A stretch of 64,000 bases of DNA, from the NCBI GenBank assembly GCA_020638335.1, contig JACKIT010000003.1:1-64000 (forward strand), written 5' to 3'. Origin of the DNA: Rhodospirillales bacterium. Lineage in GTDB: Bacteria > Pseudomonadota > Alphaproteobacteria > Micavibrionales > Micavibrionaceae. Of this stretch, positions 6,586-14,610 are shown in pieces. The notes under the pieces were generated by a model. It searched no databases. It worked only from the letters and a program-made list of their open reading frames with translations, and was not told the origin of the DNA. A program made the position numbers and the translations under genes. Position 1 is the stretch's first letter; every line of letters begins with the position of its first letter.

Positions 6586-9444
6586 ATGCTCCACTTTAAG
6601 GTCATGGCTGATTCACAAATTTCTGTTGCTCCCGAAGACTCCCAGGACGGTGAGCTTTATCTTGTTGATGGTTCTGGGTTTATATTCCGGGCCTATTTTG
6701 CGATGACCTATTCCGGGCGGGGCGAGATGACAAACCCCGATGGCGTTCCGGTTTCGGCAGTGTTTGGCTTTACGCAAATGCTGATGAAGTTGCTGAATGA
6801 TTATCATGCTCCGTATCTGGCGGTGGTGTTTGATCCCAAGGGCGGGTCGTTTCGTAATGATCTTTATCCTGAATATAAGGCCAACCGCGATGCGCCGCCT
6901 GAAGATCTGGTGCCGCAGTTTCCTTTGGTGCGTGAGGCAACAAAAGCCTTTGACATTCCGGCGCTGGAACAGCCGGGTTATGAGGCCGATGATGTGATCG
7001 CGGCTTATACGAAGCGGGCGCTGGAGCTGGGCAAAAAGGTTGTGATTGTGTCATCGGATAAGGATTTGATGCAACTGGTCCAGCCCGGCGTACGGATGCT
7101 TGATCCGATGAAGAATAAATGGGTGGGCGAGGCAGAAGTCATCGAAAAATTCGGCGTGGGGCCAGAGCGCGTTGTGGATGTGCAGGCTTTGGCCGGTGAC
7201 AGCACCGATAATATTCCGGGCGTGCCGGGGATTGGTGTGAAAACGGCGGCGCAATTGATCAATGAATATGGCTCTTTGGAGGAATTGCTGGCGCGCGCTG
7301 AAGAGATTAAACAGCCCAAGCGACGTGAAAAGCTGGTCAACCATGCGCAAGATGCGCGCGTGTCCGAACAGCTCGTGCGGCTGGATCAGGATACGCCGTT
7401 GCCTGTGCCGATTGAGGAGCTGAAAACCCACGACCCGGATAAGCCGGAGTTGATGGCCTTCCTGCAAAAACATGCGTTTAATTCGATTATTAAGCGTTTG
7501 GGGAAGGGCTCCCTCCCTGAAGCCGCTAACGCGTCTTCTTCCCCCCCGCAAGCGGGGGGGAGTGAGAGGGGGACGAAAGACGTCGCCATCTCGGATAACC
7601 AATATACACTCATCAATGATGAGAAGACCTTGCAGGCGTGGATTGATGACGCCTATAAGCGCGGCGAGGTGTGCATCGACACGGAGACAACGGCGCTGAC
7701 GCCGGTCAAAGCTAAACTCGTCGGTATTTCGCTTTCCAGTGAGGTTGGAAAGGCAGCGTATATTCCGCTTGGGCATGTGGCGGAGCAGGCTGATCTTTTA
7801 GGCGAGTCTCAAGGCGCGGATATTCCACAACTGTCGATGGATAAAGCGCTGGGGATGCTGAAGCCTTTGTTAGAGGATAAAAGTGTGATGAAGGTTGCGC
7901 ATAACATGAAATATGACTGGCAGCTTTTTGCCAAGCACGGAATTCATGTACATCCTTGCGATGATACGATGCTGATTTCCTATGTACTGGACGGCTCGTC
8001 ACATAAACATTCGATGGATTCGCTTTCCGAGCGGTATTTAGACCATACGCCTATTTCGTATAAAGAGGTGGCCGGCACCGGAAAATCCCAAGTCACCTTT
8101 GATCGCGTGACAATCGAAAAAGCGCTCGATTATGCTGCCGAGGATGCGGACGTCACGCTGCGGCTTTATAAGCTGCTCAAACCCCGCCTCGTGCGCGAAA
8201 ATATGGTCAGTGTTTATGAGAATATTGAGCGACCCTTGATTCCGGTGATTGCGCAGATGGAGCTGGACGGTGTTAAAGTCGATCCGGCGATTTTAAGGGC
8301 AATGAGTACGGATTTCGGCAAGCGCATCGCCGATCTGGAAGAAGATATTTATAAGCTTGCCGGGACGCCGTTTAACATCGCCAGCCCTAAACAAATTGGC
8401 AAAATCCTGTTTGAGCAGATGGGTCTTGATAGCGGCAAAAAAACCAAAACCGGCCAGCATTCTACAGATGTAAAAACACTTGAAGATCTGGCCTCGCAGG
8501 GCCATGAGATTGTACAAAAAATTCTCGAGTGGCGCGGATTGTCGAAACTGAAGTCCACTTATACGGATGCGCTGCAGGAGCAGATTGTCCCGGAAACAGG
8601 CCGTGTACATACCTCTTATCATATGACCGGGACCTCAACCGGACGTTTGGCCTCATCCGATCCGAATCTGCAAAACATTCCTATACGTACCGAAGACGGG
8701 CGTAAAATCCGTGAAGCCTTTATCGCCGATACGGGCTACGTCTTGCTCTCGGTTGATTACTCTCAGGTTGAATTGCGGCTGGCTGCGGAAATGGCGGGTG
8801 TTGAAGCGTTGCAACGGGCTTTTAAGGACGGTGTGGATATTCATACGCTGACTGCGTCCCAGGTTTTCGACGTTCCGCTGGATAAGGTTGATCCGGAAAC
8901 GCGCAGGCGGGCCAAGGCGGTCAATTTCGGTATAATTTACGGTATATCCGGTTGGGGGCTGGCCAAGCAACTGGGCTGTGATCCAGTAGATGCGGCTGAT
9001 TTTATCAAGCGCTATCTTGCGCGCTTTCCTGAAATCAAGGATTACATGGAAGAGAAAAAAGATGAAGCGCGTGCCAACGGCTATGTGAAGACGCTTTATG
9101 GCCGCAAATGCTTTACGCCCAACATTCATGCGAAAATTCCGGCCCAGCGCGGTGGATCAGAGCGTGCAGCCATCAATGCACCGCTGCAAGGCACGGCAGC
9201 GGATATTATGAAGATCGCGATGGCGAAAATGCCTGTGGCTTTGGAGCGTGCTGGATTAAAAGCCAGGATGTTGCTGCAGGTGCATGATGAGTTGATCTTC
9301 GAGCTGCCGACGGAAGAGTTGGAAGCAACCTCAAAGCTGGTGCGTGAAATTATGGAAAATTCTTGGAAGATTATGGGCGTGGATATTTCCGTGCCCCTCA
9401 TCGCCGAGGCGGGGTCCGGGCATAGCTGGGCTGAGGCGCATTAG
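6586..9444 (+). CDS. polA: DNA polymerase I
   Basis: Full-length Pol I of 952 residues for repair synthesis and Okazaki-fragment processing. Order: 5'-3' exonuclease (residues about 20-310, with GYEADD, AGDSTDNIPG and GIGVKTA), then a proofreading domain with intact DEDD residues (Asp365, Glu367 in CIDTET; AHNMKYDW; AEDADVT), then the polymerase with motif A SVDYSQVELR (about Asp724), motif B RRRAKAVNFGIIYG and motif C VHDE (His900-Glu902). An ATG at 6604 (MADSQISV) is an alternative start; neither has a convincing ribosome site. Residues about 308-330 come from an inserted palindromic repeat between the two exonuclease domains. Confidence 0.97.
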   Translation: MLHFKVMADSQISVAPEDSQDGELYLVDGSGFIFRAYFAMTYSGRGEMTNPDGVPVSAVFGFTQMLMKLLNDYHAPYLAVVFDPKGGSFRNDLYPEYKANRDAPPEDLVPQFPLVREATKAFDIPALEQPGYEADDVIAAYTKRALELGKKVVIVSSDKDLMQLVQPGVRMLDPMKNKWVGEAEVIEKFGVGPERVVDVQALAGDSTDNIPGVPGIGVKTAAQLINEYGSLEELLARAEEIKQPKRREKLVNHAQDARVSEQLVRLDQDTPLPVPIEELKTHDPDKPELMAFLQKHAFNSIIKRLGKGSLPEAANASSSPPQAGGSERGTKDVAISDNQYTLINDEKTLQAWIDDAYKRGEVCIDTETTALTPVKAKLVGISLSSEVGKAAYIPLGHVAEQADLLGESQGADIPQLSMDKALGMLKPLLEDKSVMKVAHNMKYDWQLFAKHGIHVHPCDDTMLISYVLDGSSHKHSMDSLSERYLDHTPISYKEVAGTGKSQVTFDRVTIEKALDYAAEDADVTLRLYKLLKPRLVRENMVSVYENIERPLIPVIAQMELDGVKVDPAILRAMSTDFGKRIADLEEDIYKLAGTPFNIASPKQIGKILFEQMGLDSGKKTKTGQHSTDVKTLEDLASQGHEIVQKILEWRGLSKLKSTYTDALQEQIVPETGRVHTSYHMTGTSTGRLASSDPNLQNIPIRTEDGRKIREAFIADTGYVLLSVDYSQVELRLAAEMAGVEALQRAFKDGVDIHTLTASQVFDVPLDKVDPETRRRAKAVNFGIIYGISGWGLAKQLGCDPVDAADFIKRYLARFPEIKDYMEEKKDEARANGYVKTLYGRKCFTPNIHAKIPAQRGGSERAAINAPLQGTAADIMKIAMAKMPVALERAGLKARMLLQVHDELIFELPTEELEATSKLVREIMENSWKIMGVDISVPLIAEAGSGHSWAEAH
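7541..7560. repeat. Palindromic repeat core inside polA
   Basis: CCCCCCCGC AA GCGGGGGGG is a perfect 9-bp hairpin inside the polA frame, flanked by CTCCCTCCCTGA (from 7510) and GTGAGAGGGGGAC (7562-7574). It encodes a low-complexity Ser-Pro-Gly peptide in the linker between the 5'-3' and 3'-5' exonuclease domains. It resembles the CCCTCTCC...GGAGAGGG elements in der and recF. Confidence 0.7.
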
Positions 9445-9466
9445 GTCCTGACCCTAGCGTGAGCGT

Positions 9467-10309
9467 CTAAGATTTTTCGCGGATAAGTTCTTTCAGTTCT
9501 GCTATTTCACGTTGCAGCGCTATGATTTCATCTCCGGAGATAATATTGTTTTTCCGTCGCTCCGGGCCTTTATATTCATCTTTTTCATGAATAATATTCA
9601 TCGCATCGACGATAATTCCGATAAAGAGGTTGAGGACTGCAAAGCTCGTAGTGATAATAAAGGGAATAAAAAATACCCAAGCATAAGGATAGACTTCCAT
9701 GACCGGGCGGACAATTTCCTCGCTCCAGCCTTCCAGCGTCATAATCTGGAATAGCGTGTACATCGATGCCCCAATCGTGCCGAAAAACATGGCAAATTCC
9801 TCTGTTTGTCCAAACAGCTTGGTAGATAGCACAGACGCTACATAAAATATAATCAGTAAGACAGCCATGATGGAGGCCATGCCGGGGATGGAGTGGAGCA
9901 AGGCTGCGATCACCCTGCGCATTGAGGGCACCACAGATACCAGCCGCAAAACCCGCAAGATTCGCAATGCCCGCAGAATAGCCAAAGGCCCGCTAGCTGG
10001 AATAAGGGCAATGCCGACAATAACAAAATCAAAAACATTCCAGCCTTGACGGAAGAAATCCAGGCGATAAACAAACAGCTTAAGCATCAGTTCAACAACA
10101 AAGATCGCCAGTGCAATTTCATCGAGCCGGACCAGTACATCGCTATAGCGGGTCATAACGCTGGCATCGGTCTCAAGCCCCAAAACCGCTGCGTTGGCTA
10201 TAATGATTGCGATAATAAAATTGGTAAAAGTCTTATTTTCTATGAAGCACGCTACGCGACCACGTAGAGCAGTAAACTGAATGTCTTTGAGGTTGGCCGG
10301 GCGAACCAT
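9467..10309 (-). CDS. Voltage-gated cation channel, BacNav/BacCav type
   Basis: A single-domain six-helix channel of 280 residues that should assemble as a tetramer in the inner membrane. S1 lies at about 29-46. S4 carries the voltage-sensor repeat with Arg113, 116, 119 and 122 (ILRALRILRVLRL). The pore loop and selectivity filter are TLEGWSEE at 191-198. S6 is followed by a short C-terminal coiled coil (IISGDEIIALQREIAELKEL), as in NaChBac relatives. The filter differs from the usual TLESWSM by Gly194 and two extra glutamates. AAGGAC 7 nt before the ATG supports the start. It is convergent with polA and divergent from the hydrolase at 10415. Confidence 0.93.
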   Translation of the reverse strand: MVRPANLKDIQFTALRGRVACFIENKTFTNFIIAIIIANAAVLGLETDASVMTRYSDVLVRLDEIALAIFVVELMLKLFVYRLDFFRQGWNVFDFVIVGIALIPASGPLAILRALRILRVLRLVSVVPSMRRVIAALLHSIPGMASIMAVLLIIFYVASVLSTKLFGQTEEFAMFFGTIGASMYTLFQIMTLEGWSEEIVRPVMEVYPYAWVFFIPFIITTSFAVLNLFIGIIVDAMNIIHEKDEYKGPERRKNNIISGDEIIALQREIAELKELIREKS

Positions 10310-10414
10310 TTTTAATGTCCTTGTTTATGTGTTTGTTCACTCCTAGCAAGTTTTGCCTCTGTTTTAAATTGGAAATTTATGTTGTTATGAGGGTTAAGGG
10401 AAAGTTTTTTATTT

Positions 10415-11182
10415 ATGCGTGAAACCATCCAAATTCTTGTAGGGCAGAGCCAATATATCCGAGCCTCTTTTGCAAAGCCAAAGGAGCATTTGATGCAAAG
10501 CGTCGATCGCTTGCTGGTTATCATGGTTCACGGCTTTCCGGGTGATAAAAATGCCTGTGACAATGTTTTTGCAGATCTTGAACATGTTATTGGCGAAAAG
10601 CGTTATCATACGCTGCGCTTTGATTTTCGCGGCTGTGGCGCCAGCGATGGGCTGGCCGAAGATTTCTCGCTTTACAGCGCCTCCGAAGATTTCAAAACCG
10701 TGATAAAATGGGCCAAAGACAGGGGATATGGGAGATTCGTGTTCATCTGTGAGGGGCTGGGCGCTGCAATAGCTTTAATGAATGCTCCAAAGGAAGCCCG
10801 GTGTTATGTTTTGCTGTGGCCAATGGTTGATTTGCCGATGATAGCCCAGCATGTTTTTCAAGCTGACACTATTGAAGAAGATTGGAAAAAGGCAGGCTAC
10901 ATCATGAAAGATGATAGCCGCATCAGCATAGCCTTCCTTCAACAGCTTAAAAAAGCAAAGATGGCCAAGATCCTTAAAGACCTTGGAAAGCCTCTGCTGA
11001 TCATGCATGGTGCACAGGATGAGGTTTCACCGATTGAGCAGCTCGACATGTTTCGCGCTTGCGCAGGCCACCGCCGGGTAGAAATCACGAGCTTTCAGGA
11101 TGGAACGCACGGTTTGCCGCAAATAAACCATCGCAAATCAATGTTTTTTCATATCCGCCAGTTTATCGAGAAATATACTTAA
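10415..11182 (+). CDS. Alpha/beta-hydrolase fold protein lacking the nucleophile serine
   Basis: 255 residues with the alpha/beta-hydrolase layout of serine aminopeptidase/acyltransferase-like proteins: oxyanion strand VIMVHGFPGDK (about 35-45), FDFRGCGASDG (69-79), the acid strand MHGAQDEVSP and the histidine loop DGTHGL. The nucleophile elbow, normally GxSxG, reads C112-E113-G114-L115-G116, so the catalytic serine is replaced by glycine while the acid and histidine remain. It may be a non-catalytic member or use another chemistry. No signal peptide; cytosolic. An ATG at 10493 (MQSVDRLL) is a possible shorter start. Confidence 0.8.
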   Translation: MRETIQILVGQSQYIRASFAKPKEHLMQSVDRLLVIMVHGFPGDKNACDNVFADLEHVIGEKRYHTLRFDFRGCGASDGLAEDFSLYSASEDFKTVIKWAKDRGYGRFVFICEGLGAAIALMNAPKEARCYVLLWPMVDLPMIAQHVFQADTIEEDWKKAGYIMKDDSRISIAFLQQLKKAKMAKILKDLGKPLLIMHGAQDEVSPIEQLDMFRACAGHRRVEITSFQDGTHGLPQINHRKSMFFHIRQFIEKYT

Positions 11183-11215
11183 CACCCCTCATTTTTTCGA
11201 AAATGTCAGTTTTCC

Positions 11216-11303
11216 GTCATTGCGAGGAGGCAAAGCCGACGAAGCAATCCAGGGAATCCGGGTGTTCTGGATCGCCGCGCTCTCTCTGGTCGCTCGCGAT
11301 GAT
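11216..11303. repeat. Palindromic repeat, GTCATTGCGAG family
   Basis: Begins with GTCATTGCGAG (11216-11226) and ends with the degenerate inverse CTCGCGATGAT (11293-11303). The interior shares GGAGGCAAAGCCGACGAAGC with the copy at 25067. It lies between the hydrolase gene and rpmI and has no coding signal. Confidence 0.8.
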
Positions 11304-11439
11304 GAAATTGAGGGGCGGTAAGCGAAATATGCTTGATTTTTGCATGGCAATGGCGCTATAAACCCGCATACGAATAGATGACCTGGCGAGTACGGCTGCC
11401 TCGGCCATCAGATAACAACCTTTTTTAAGGAGACATGAA

Positions 11440-11688
11440 ATGCCGAAAATGAAGACCAAGTCGGGCGCTAAGAAGCGTTTCCGCGTTACGTCAAGTGGCA
11501 AGGTTAAGGTCAAACAGGCCAAAATGCGCCACATGCAGATGAATAAACCCAAATCCATGAAACGTAAGGCTAAAGGGCAAACCACGCTGTGCGATGCCGA
11601 TGAGCGTATTGTGCTGTGCAACTGGTTACCTTATTCCCGCAAGAAAAAGAAAGCGTCTGGCGGCGCTTCAGAAAAGAAGGAGGGCTAG
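11440..11688 (+). CDS. rpmI: 50S ribosomal protein bL35
   Basis: The small basic protein MPKMKTKSGAKKRFRVT is a clear bL35 of the large subunit. At 82 residues it exceeds the usual ~65 because of a lysine-rich tail (SRKKKKASGGASEKKEG). AAGGAG upstream of the ATG fits a strong ribosome site. The stop is 3 nt before rplT, so rpmI-rplT form an operon. infC, which normally precedes rpmI, is absent; a repeat occupies that place. Confidence 0.95.
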   Translation: MPKMKTKSGAKKRFRVTSSGKVKVKQAKMRHMQMNKPKSMKRKAKGQTTLCDADERIVLCNWLPYSRKKKKASGGASEKKEG

Positions 11689-11691
11689 ATC

Positions 11692-12069
11692 ATGGCACGC
11701 GTTAAAGGTGGACCAAGAGCGCACGCTCGTCACAGAAAAGTTATCAAAGCGGCTAAAGGTTACTATGGCCGCCGGAAGAGTTGTTTCCGTACGGCCGTTC
11801 AGGCGGTTGAAAAGGCCGGTCAGTATGCTTATCGCGATCGCCGTACGAAAAAGCGTAATTTCCGCGCGTTGTGGATTCAGCGGATCAATGCGGCTGCGCG
11901 TTTGCATGATATGACGTATTCAACATTTACGCATGGCCTGAAGCTGGCGGGGATTGAGCTGGACCGCAAATCTCTGTCCGAGATTGCCATCCACGATGAG
12001 AAAGGCTTTGCCGCGATTGCCAAGCAAGCCAAGGATGCGCTCGGCAAAGCTGAAAAAGCTGCAGCTTAA
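11692..12069 (+). CDS. rplT: 50S ribosomal protein bL20
   Basis: A 125-residue basic protein, MARVKGGPRAHARHRKVIKAAKG..., the standard bL20 needed for large-subunit assembly. GGAGGG 9 nt before the ATG is the ribosome site and lies within the end of rpmI. A terminator hairpin follows at 12082. pheS, often next in line, is not present. Confidence 0.97.
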   Translation: MARVKGGPRAHARHRKVIKAAKGYYGRRKSCFRTAVQAVEKAGQYAYRDRRTKKRNFRALWIQRINAAARLHDMTYSTFTHGLKLAGIELDRKSLSEIAIHDEKGFAAIAKQAKDALGKAEKAAA

Positions 12070-12081
12070 CAAAACGCATTT

Positions 12082-12103
12082 TCCCTGCTAAAGCAGGGAT
12101 TTT
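12082..12103 (+). terminator. Terminator of rpmI-rplT
   Basis: TCCCTGC TAAA GCAGGGA is a perfect 7-bp stem followed by TTTTA, 13 bp after the rplT stop. Confidence 0.75.
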
Positions 12104-12108
12104 ATGTG

Positions 12109-12326
12109 GTCCGCAGGACAGAACACCATGGCTTTTACCCTCTGGGGCACGAGAGCCGTGGATGAATGAACCCTTCCCAAATATCTGTTATGCCCGCCTC
12201 CGTGCGGGCATCCGGATCCCCGCACGCGCTGCGCTTGGCGGGGATGATGATTTGGGATCAGCTCCGCGAGGAGCTGTAATGGTCGCGTAGCCCATAGAAC
12301 CCCGGGTTTACCCGGGGGTATCTATG
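12109..12326. repeat. Cluster of short hairpins, no gene
   Basis: The stretch carries consecutive stems: GCCCGC/GCGGGC near 12190-12206, an imperfect CCCCGC...GCGGGG element near 12220-12243, CAGCTCC/GGAGCTG (12259-12276, GCGA loop), and a 13-bp nested hairpin CATAGA plus CCCCGGG (12293-12326, TTTA loop). The ATCCCCGC...GCGGGGAT part resembles the element inside hisC (60842-60861). No convincing ORF is seen. Confidence 0.55.
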
Positions 12327-12400
12327 CAACGTGCCGCTGTATGCTCGCCGGTTTTGGGACAATGAACAAGATCGAAGAGATTTTGGAGTTTGACCAGCAC

Positions 12401-12424
12401 CCTGTGCAATAAGTGCAGGTTTTT
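12401..12424 (+). terminator. Weak intrinsic terminator
   Basis: CCTGTGC AATAA GTGCAGG (7 bp including two wobble pairs) followed by T5. It would stop rightward read-through just before the end of the leftward LOG-family gene. Confidence 0.45.
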
Positions 12425-12427
12425 CGT

Positions 12428-13105
12428 CTACAGATGTGATCCTGTTTTACGCGCTCGTATGATCTCTAAAACCTCTTTTGGGTCGTCTGTAATGCGTACG
12501 AAATCAAGGTCTTTTTCGTCAATAGTGCCGTGTTCGATCATGGTGTTTCTTAAAAAGGGCCCCAGAGAGATCCAGTATTGACTACCCATGGCAACAACTG
12601 GAAAATCACAAATCTTTCCGGTCTGTATCAGGGTTGCCGTTTCAAATATCTCGTCCATTGTCCCGAAACCGCCAGGCAAAAGGACAAAGGCGCAGGAATA
12701 TTTGAGCAGCATGACCTTGCGGACAAAAAAATGATCAAACTGTATGTTGATGTCGGTATAGGGGTTGGGCTTTTGTTCATGCGGCAGTTTGATATTGCAT
12801 CCGATGGATAGAGTGCCAGCGTCTTTCGCCCCCCGGTTGGCGGCTTCCATGATGCCCGGGCCGCCGCCTGTCATAATCGAAAAACCTGCTTTGCCAAGCT
12901 CAAAAGCCGTTTCCCTGGCCATCTTGTAATACGGATCATCTTCCCCAAAGCGGGCAGAACCGAAAAACGTGATACAATGATTGATGCAGCGTAAGGCACG
13001 AAAGCCTTTCTGAAATTCGCGCCAGATTTTAAAAGAGCGCCAGAGATCAAACGGATAAGAATTTTTATTTTCTTTCAGTAAATAACAATCAGGGTCTTTT
13101 TGCAC
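12428..13105 (-). CDS. LOG family protein (TIGR00730 Rossmann fold, nucleotide phosphoribohydrolase type)
   Basis: 225 residues with the two signatures of LOG/'lysine decarboxylase-like' proteins: GGGPGIMEAANRGA (about 81-94) and LPGGFGTMDEIFE (about 142-154), forming the nucleotide site. Characterised members cleave N6-modified AMP to free cytokinin bases or hydrolyse nucleotide 5'-monophosphates; the substrate here is unknown. The N-terminal ~45 residues are a basic, aromatic extension typical of the longer bacterial subgroup. Divergent from the beta-CASP nuclease gene, 76 bp apart. Confidence 0.88.
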   Translation of the reverse strand: MQKDPDCYLLKENKNSYPFDLWRSFKIWREFQKGFRALRCINHCITFFGSARFGEDDPYYKMARETAFELGKAGFSIMTGGGPGIMEAANRGAKDAGTLSIGCNIKLPHEQKPNPYTDINIQFDHFFVRKVMLLKYSCAFVLLPGGFGTMDEIFETATLIQTGKICDFPVVAMGSQYWISLGPFLRNTMIEHGTIDEKDLDFVRITDDPKEVLEIIRARKTGSHL

Positions 13106-13181
13106 GGGTATCCTCTGTTGTATAGGTGGGTGTCATATATTATTCGTTTTTACAGGAAAAACGGTTTTAAAGGAAAGAAGA

Positions 13182-14543
13182 ATGAAGCTGACATTTTTGG
13201 GAGCAACCGGAACGGTTACCGGTTCGAAATATCTGCTTGAAGATGACAACAAAAAGATATTGATCGATTGCGGCTTGTTTCAGGGGGTGAAGGAGCTACG
13301 GCAACGTAACTGGGAGAATCTGCCCGTTAATCCTGCTTCCATAAAGGCTGTTGTCCTTACTCACGCCCATATCGACCATAGCGGCTTTTTGCCTTTACTG
13401 GTTAAAAACGGTTTTGACGGCCCGGTTTATTGTTCTTCCGCCACTGCTGATTTGTGCGATATTCTTCTGCCTGATAGCGCGCATCTACACGAAGAAGATG
13501 CAGAGCGGGCCAATCGTTACGGCTATACGCGGCACAAACCCGCCCTGCCGCTTTATACGCAGGAAGATTCCTACAACGCGCTTGAAAAAATAAAGCCCGT
13601 TTCCTTTGGCGATGAACATGCATTAAGCGATCTGCTCTCTTTTCGCCTGACTCATGCTGGGCATATTCTGGGCGCATCCTGTGTGCATATTTCTGATGGG
13701 CAAACCAATATTGTTTTTTCCGGCGATCTGGGACGCCCGCGTGATCCGGTGATGAAGGCGCCTGCGCAAATTCAGGAAGCCGATTATCTCATTCTTGAAT
13801 CCACCTATGGTGACCGCCTGCATGAAACGATAGATCCTCTCGATCAGCTGGAAGATATTATCATCAGAACATCGGGGCGCGGCGGCACGGTCGTCATTCC
13901 GGCTTTCGCCGTCGGGCGCGCGCAAAGCCTGATGTATTATATCTACAAGCTAAAGGAAATGAAACGTATTCCCGGTATTCCGGTTTATCTCGATAGCCCC
14001 ATGGCTATCAGCGCCACGAAGCTTTTGCAGCAACATCATGCCGAACATCGCCTGTCGAAGGAAGAATGCGCAAAGGTTTGCAACAGCGTGATTTACACAC
14101 AAACCGTGGAACAATCAAAGGCGATTTATAGCAAGAATAACGGCATGCCGACGGTAATTATTTCTGCCAGCGGCATGGCTACGGGCGGGCGCGTCCTGCA
14201 TCACCTCAAACATTATATTAGCGATCCGAGAAACACAGTCCTTTTAGCCGGGTTTCAGGCAGAGGGAACACGCGGCGCGCGATTGGCTCATGGTGAAGCA
14301 GAAATCAAAATCCATGGCGAGCTGTTGAAGGTACGGGCTGAAGTTGACATGCTTGATAATATCTCAGCTCATGCCGATTATCAGGAAATTCTTGATTGGC
14401 TCGGGCATTTCCGCGGACCTCCACGCAGAACTTTCCTTACGCATGGGGAGCCGAAAGCAGCTACCTCATTTAAGTTTAAGATCGAAGAGCATTTAGGCTG
14501 GAACGTTGAAATCCCGGAATATGAACAGGTGGTGGAACTTTAG
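13182..14543 (+). CDS. MBL-fold / beta-CASP RNA-processing exonuclease
   Basis: 453 residues, full-length for the prokaryotic beta-CASP/CPSF-like family. The metallo-beta-lactamase metal motif is THAHIDHSG (about 66-74), followed by further ligands in THAGHILG and SGDLGRP. The beta-CASP insert carries PAFAVGRAQS, and ISASGMATGGR and FLTHGEP follow. Such enzymes act on RNA; the exact role cannot be read here. AAAGGAAAGAAGA before the ATG is a good ribosome site. It is convergent with rne, another RNA-decay gene. Confidence 0.9.
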   Translation: MKLTFLGATGTVTGSKYLLEDDNKKILIDCGLFQGVKELRQRNWENLPVNPASIKAVVLTHAHIDHSGFLPLLVKNGFDGPVYCSSATADLCDILLPDSAHLHEEDAERANRYGYTRHKPALPLYTQEDSYNALEKIKPVSFGDEHALSDLLSFRLTHAGHILGASCVHISDGQTNIVFSGDLGRPRDPVMKAPAQIQEADYLILESTYGDRLHETIDPLDQLEDIIIRTSGRGGTVVIPAFAVGRAQSLMYYIYKLKEMKRIPGIPVYLDSPMAISATKLLQQHHAEHRLSKEECAKVCNSVIYTQTVEQSKAIYSKNNGMPTVIISASGMATGGRVLHHLKHYISDPRNTVLLAGFQAEGTRGARLAHGEAEIKIHGELLKVRAEVDMLDNISAHADYQEILDWLGHFRGPPRRTFLTHGEPKAATSFKFKIEEHLGWNVEIPEYEQVVEL

Positions 14544-14610
14544 GCTTCGTCATGAAATAACTTGAAAAGGTTATCAGTAATACAACAACGCCCAGCGCAA
14601 AAGATGCCTA

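Noticed and set aside
11059..11361. ORF running through the 11.2-kb repeat
   Set aside because: Its translation inside the repeat (RHCEEAKPTKQS) is the typical peptide of this element, without start signals.
12363..12413. Leader peptide ORF MNKIEEILEFDQHPVQ before a terminator
   Set aside because: No run of regulatory codons, no amino-acid biosynthesis gene downstream (the next gene is on the other strand), and no ribosome site.
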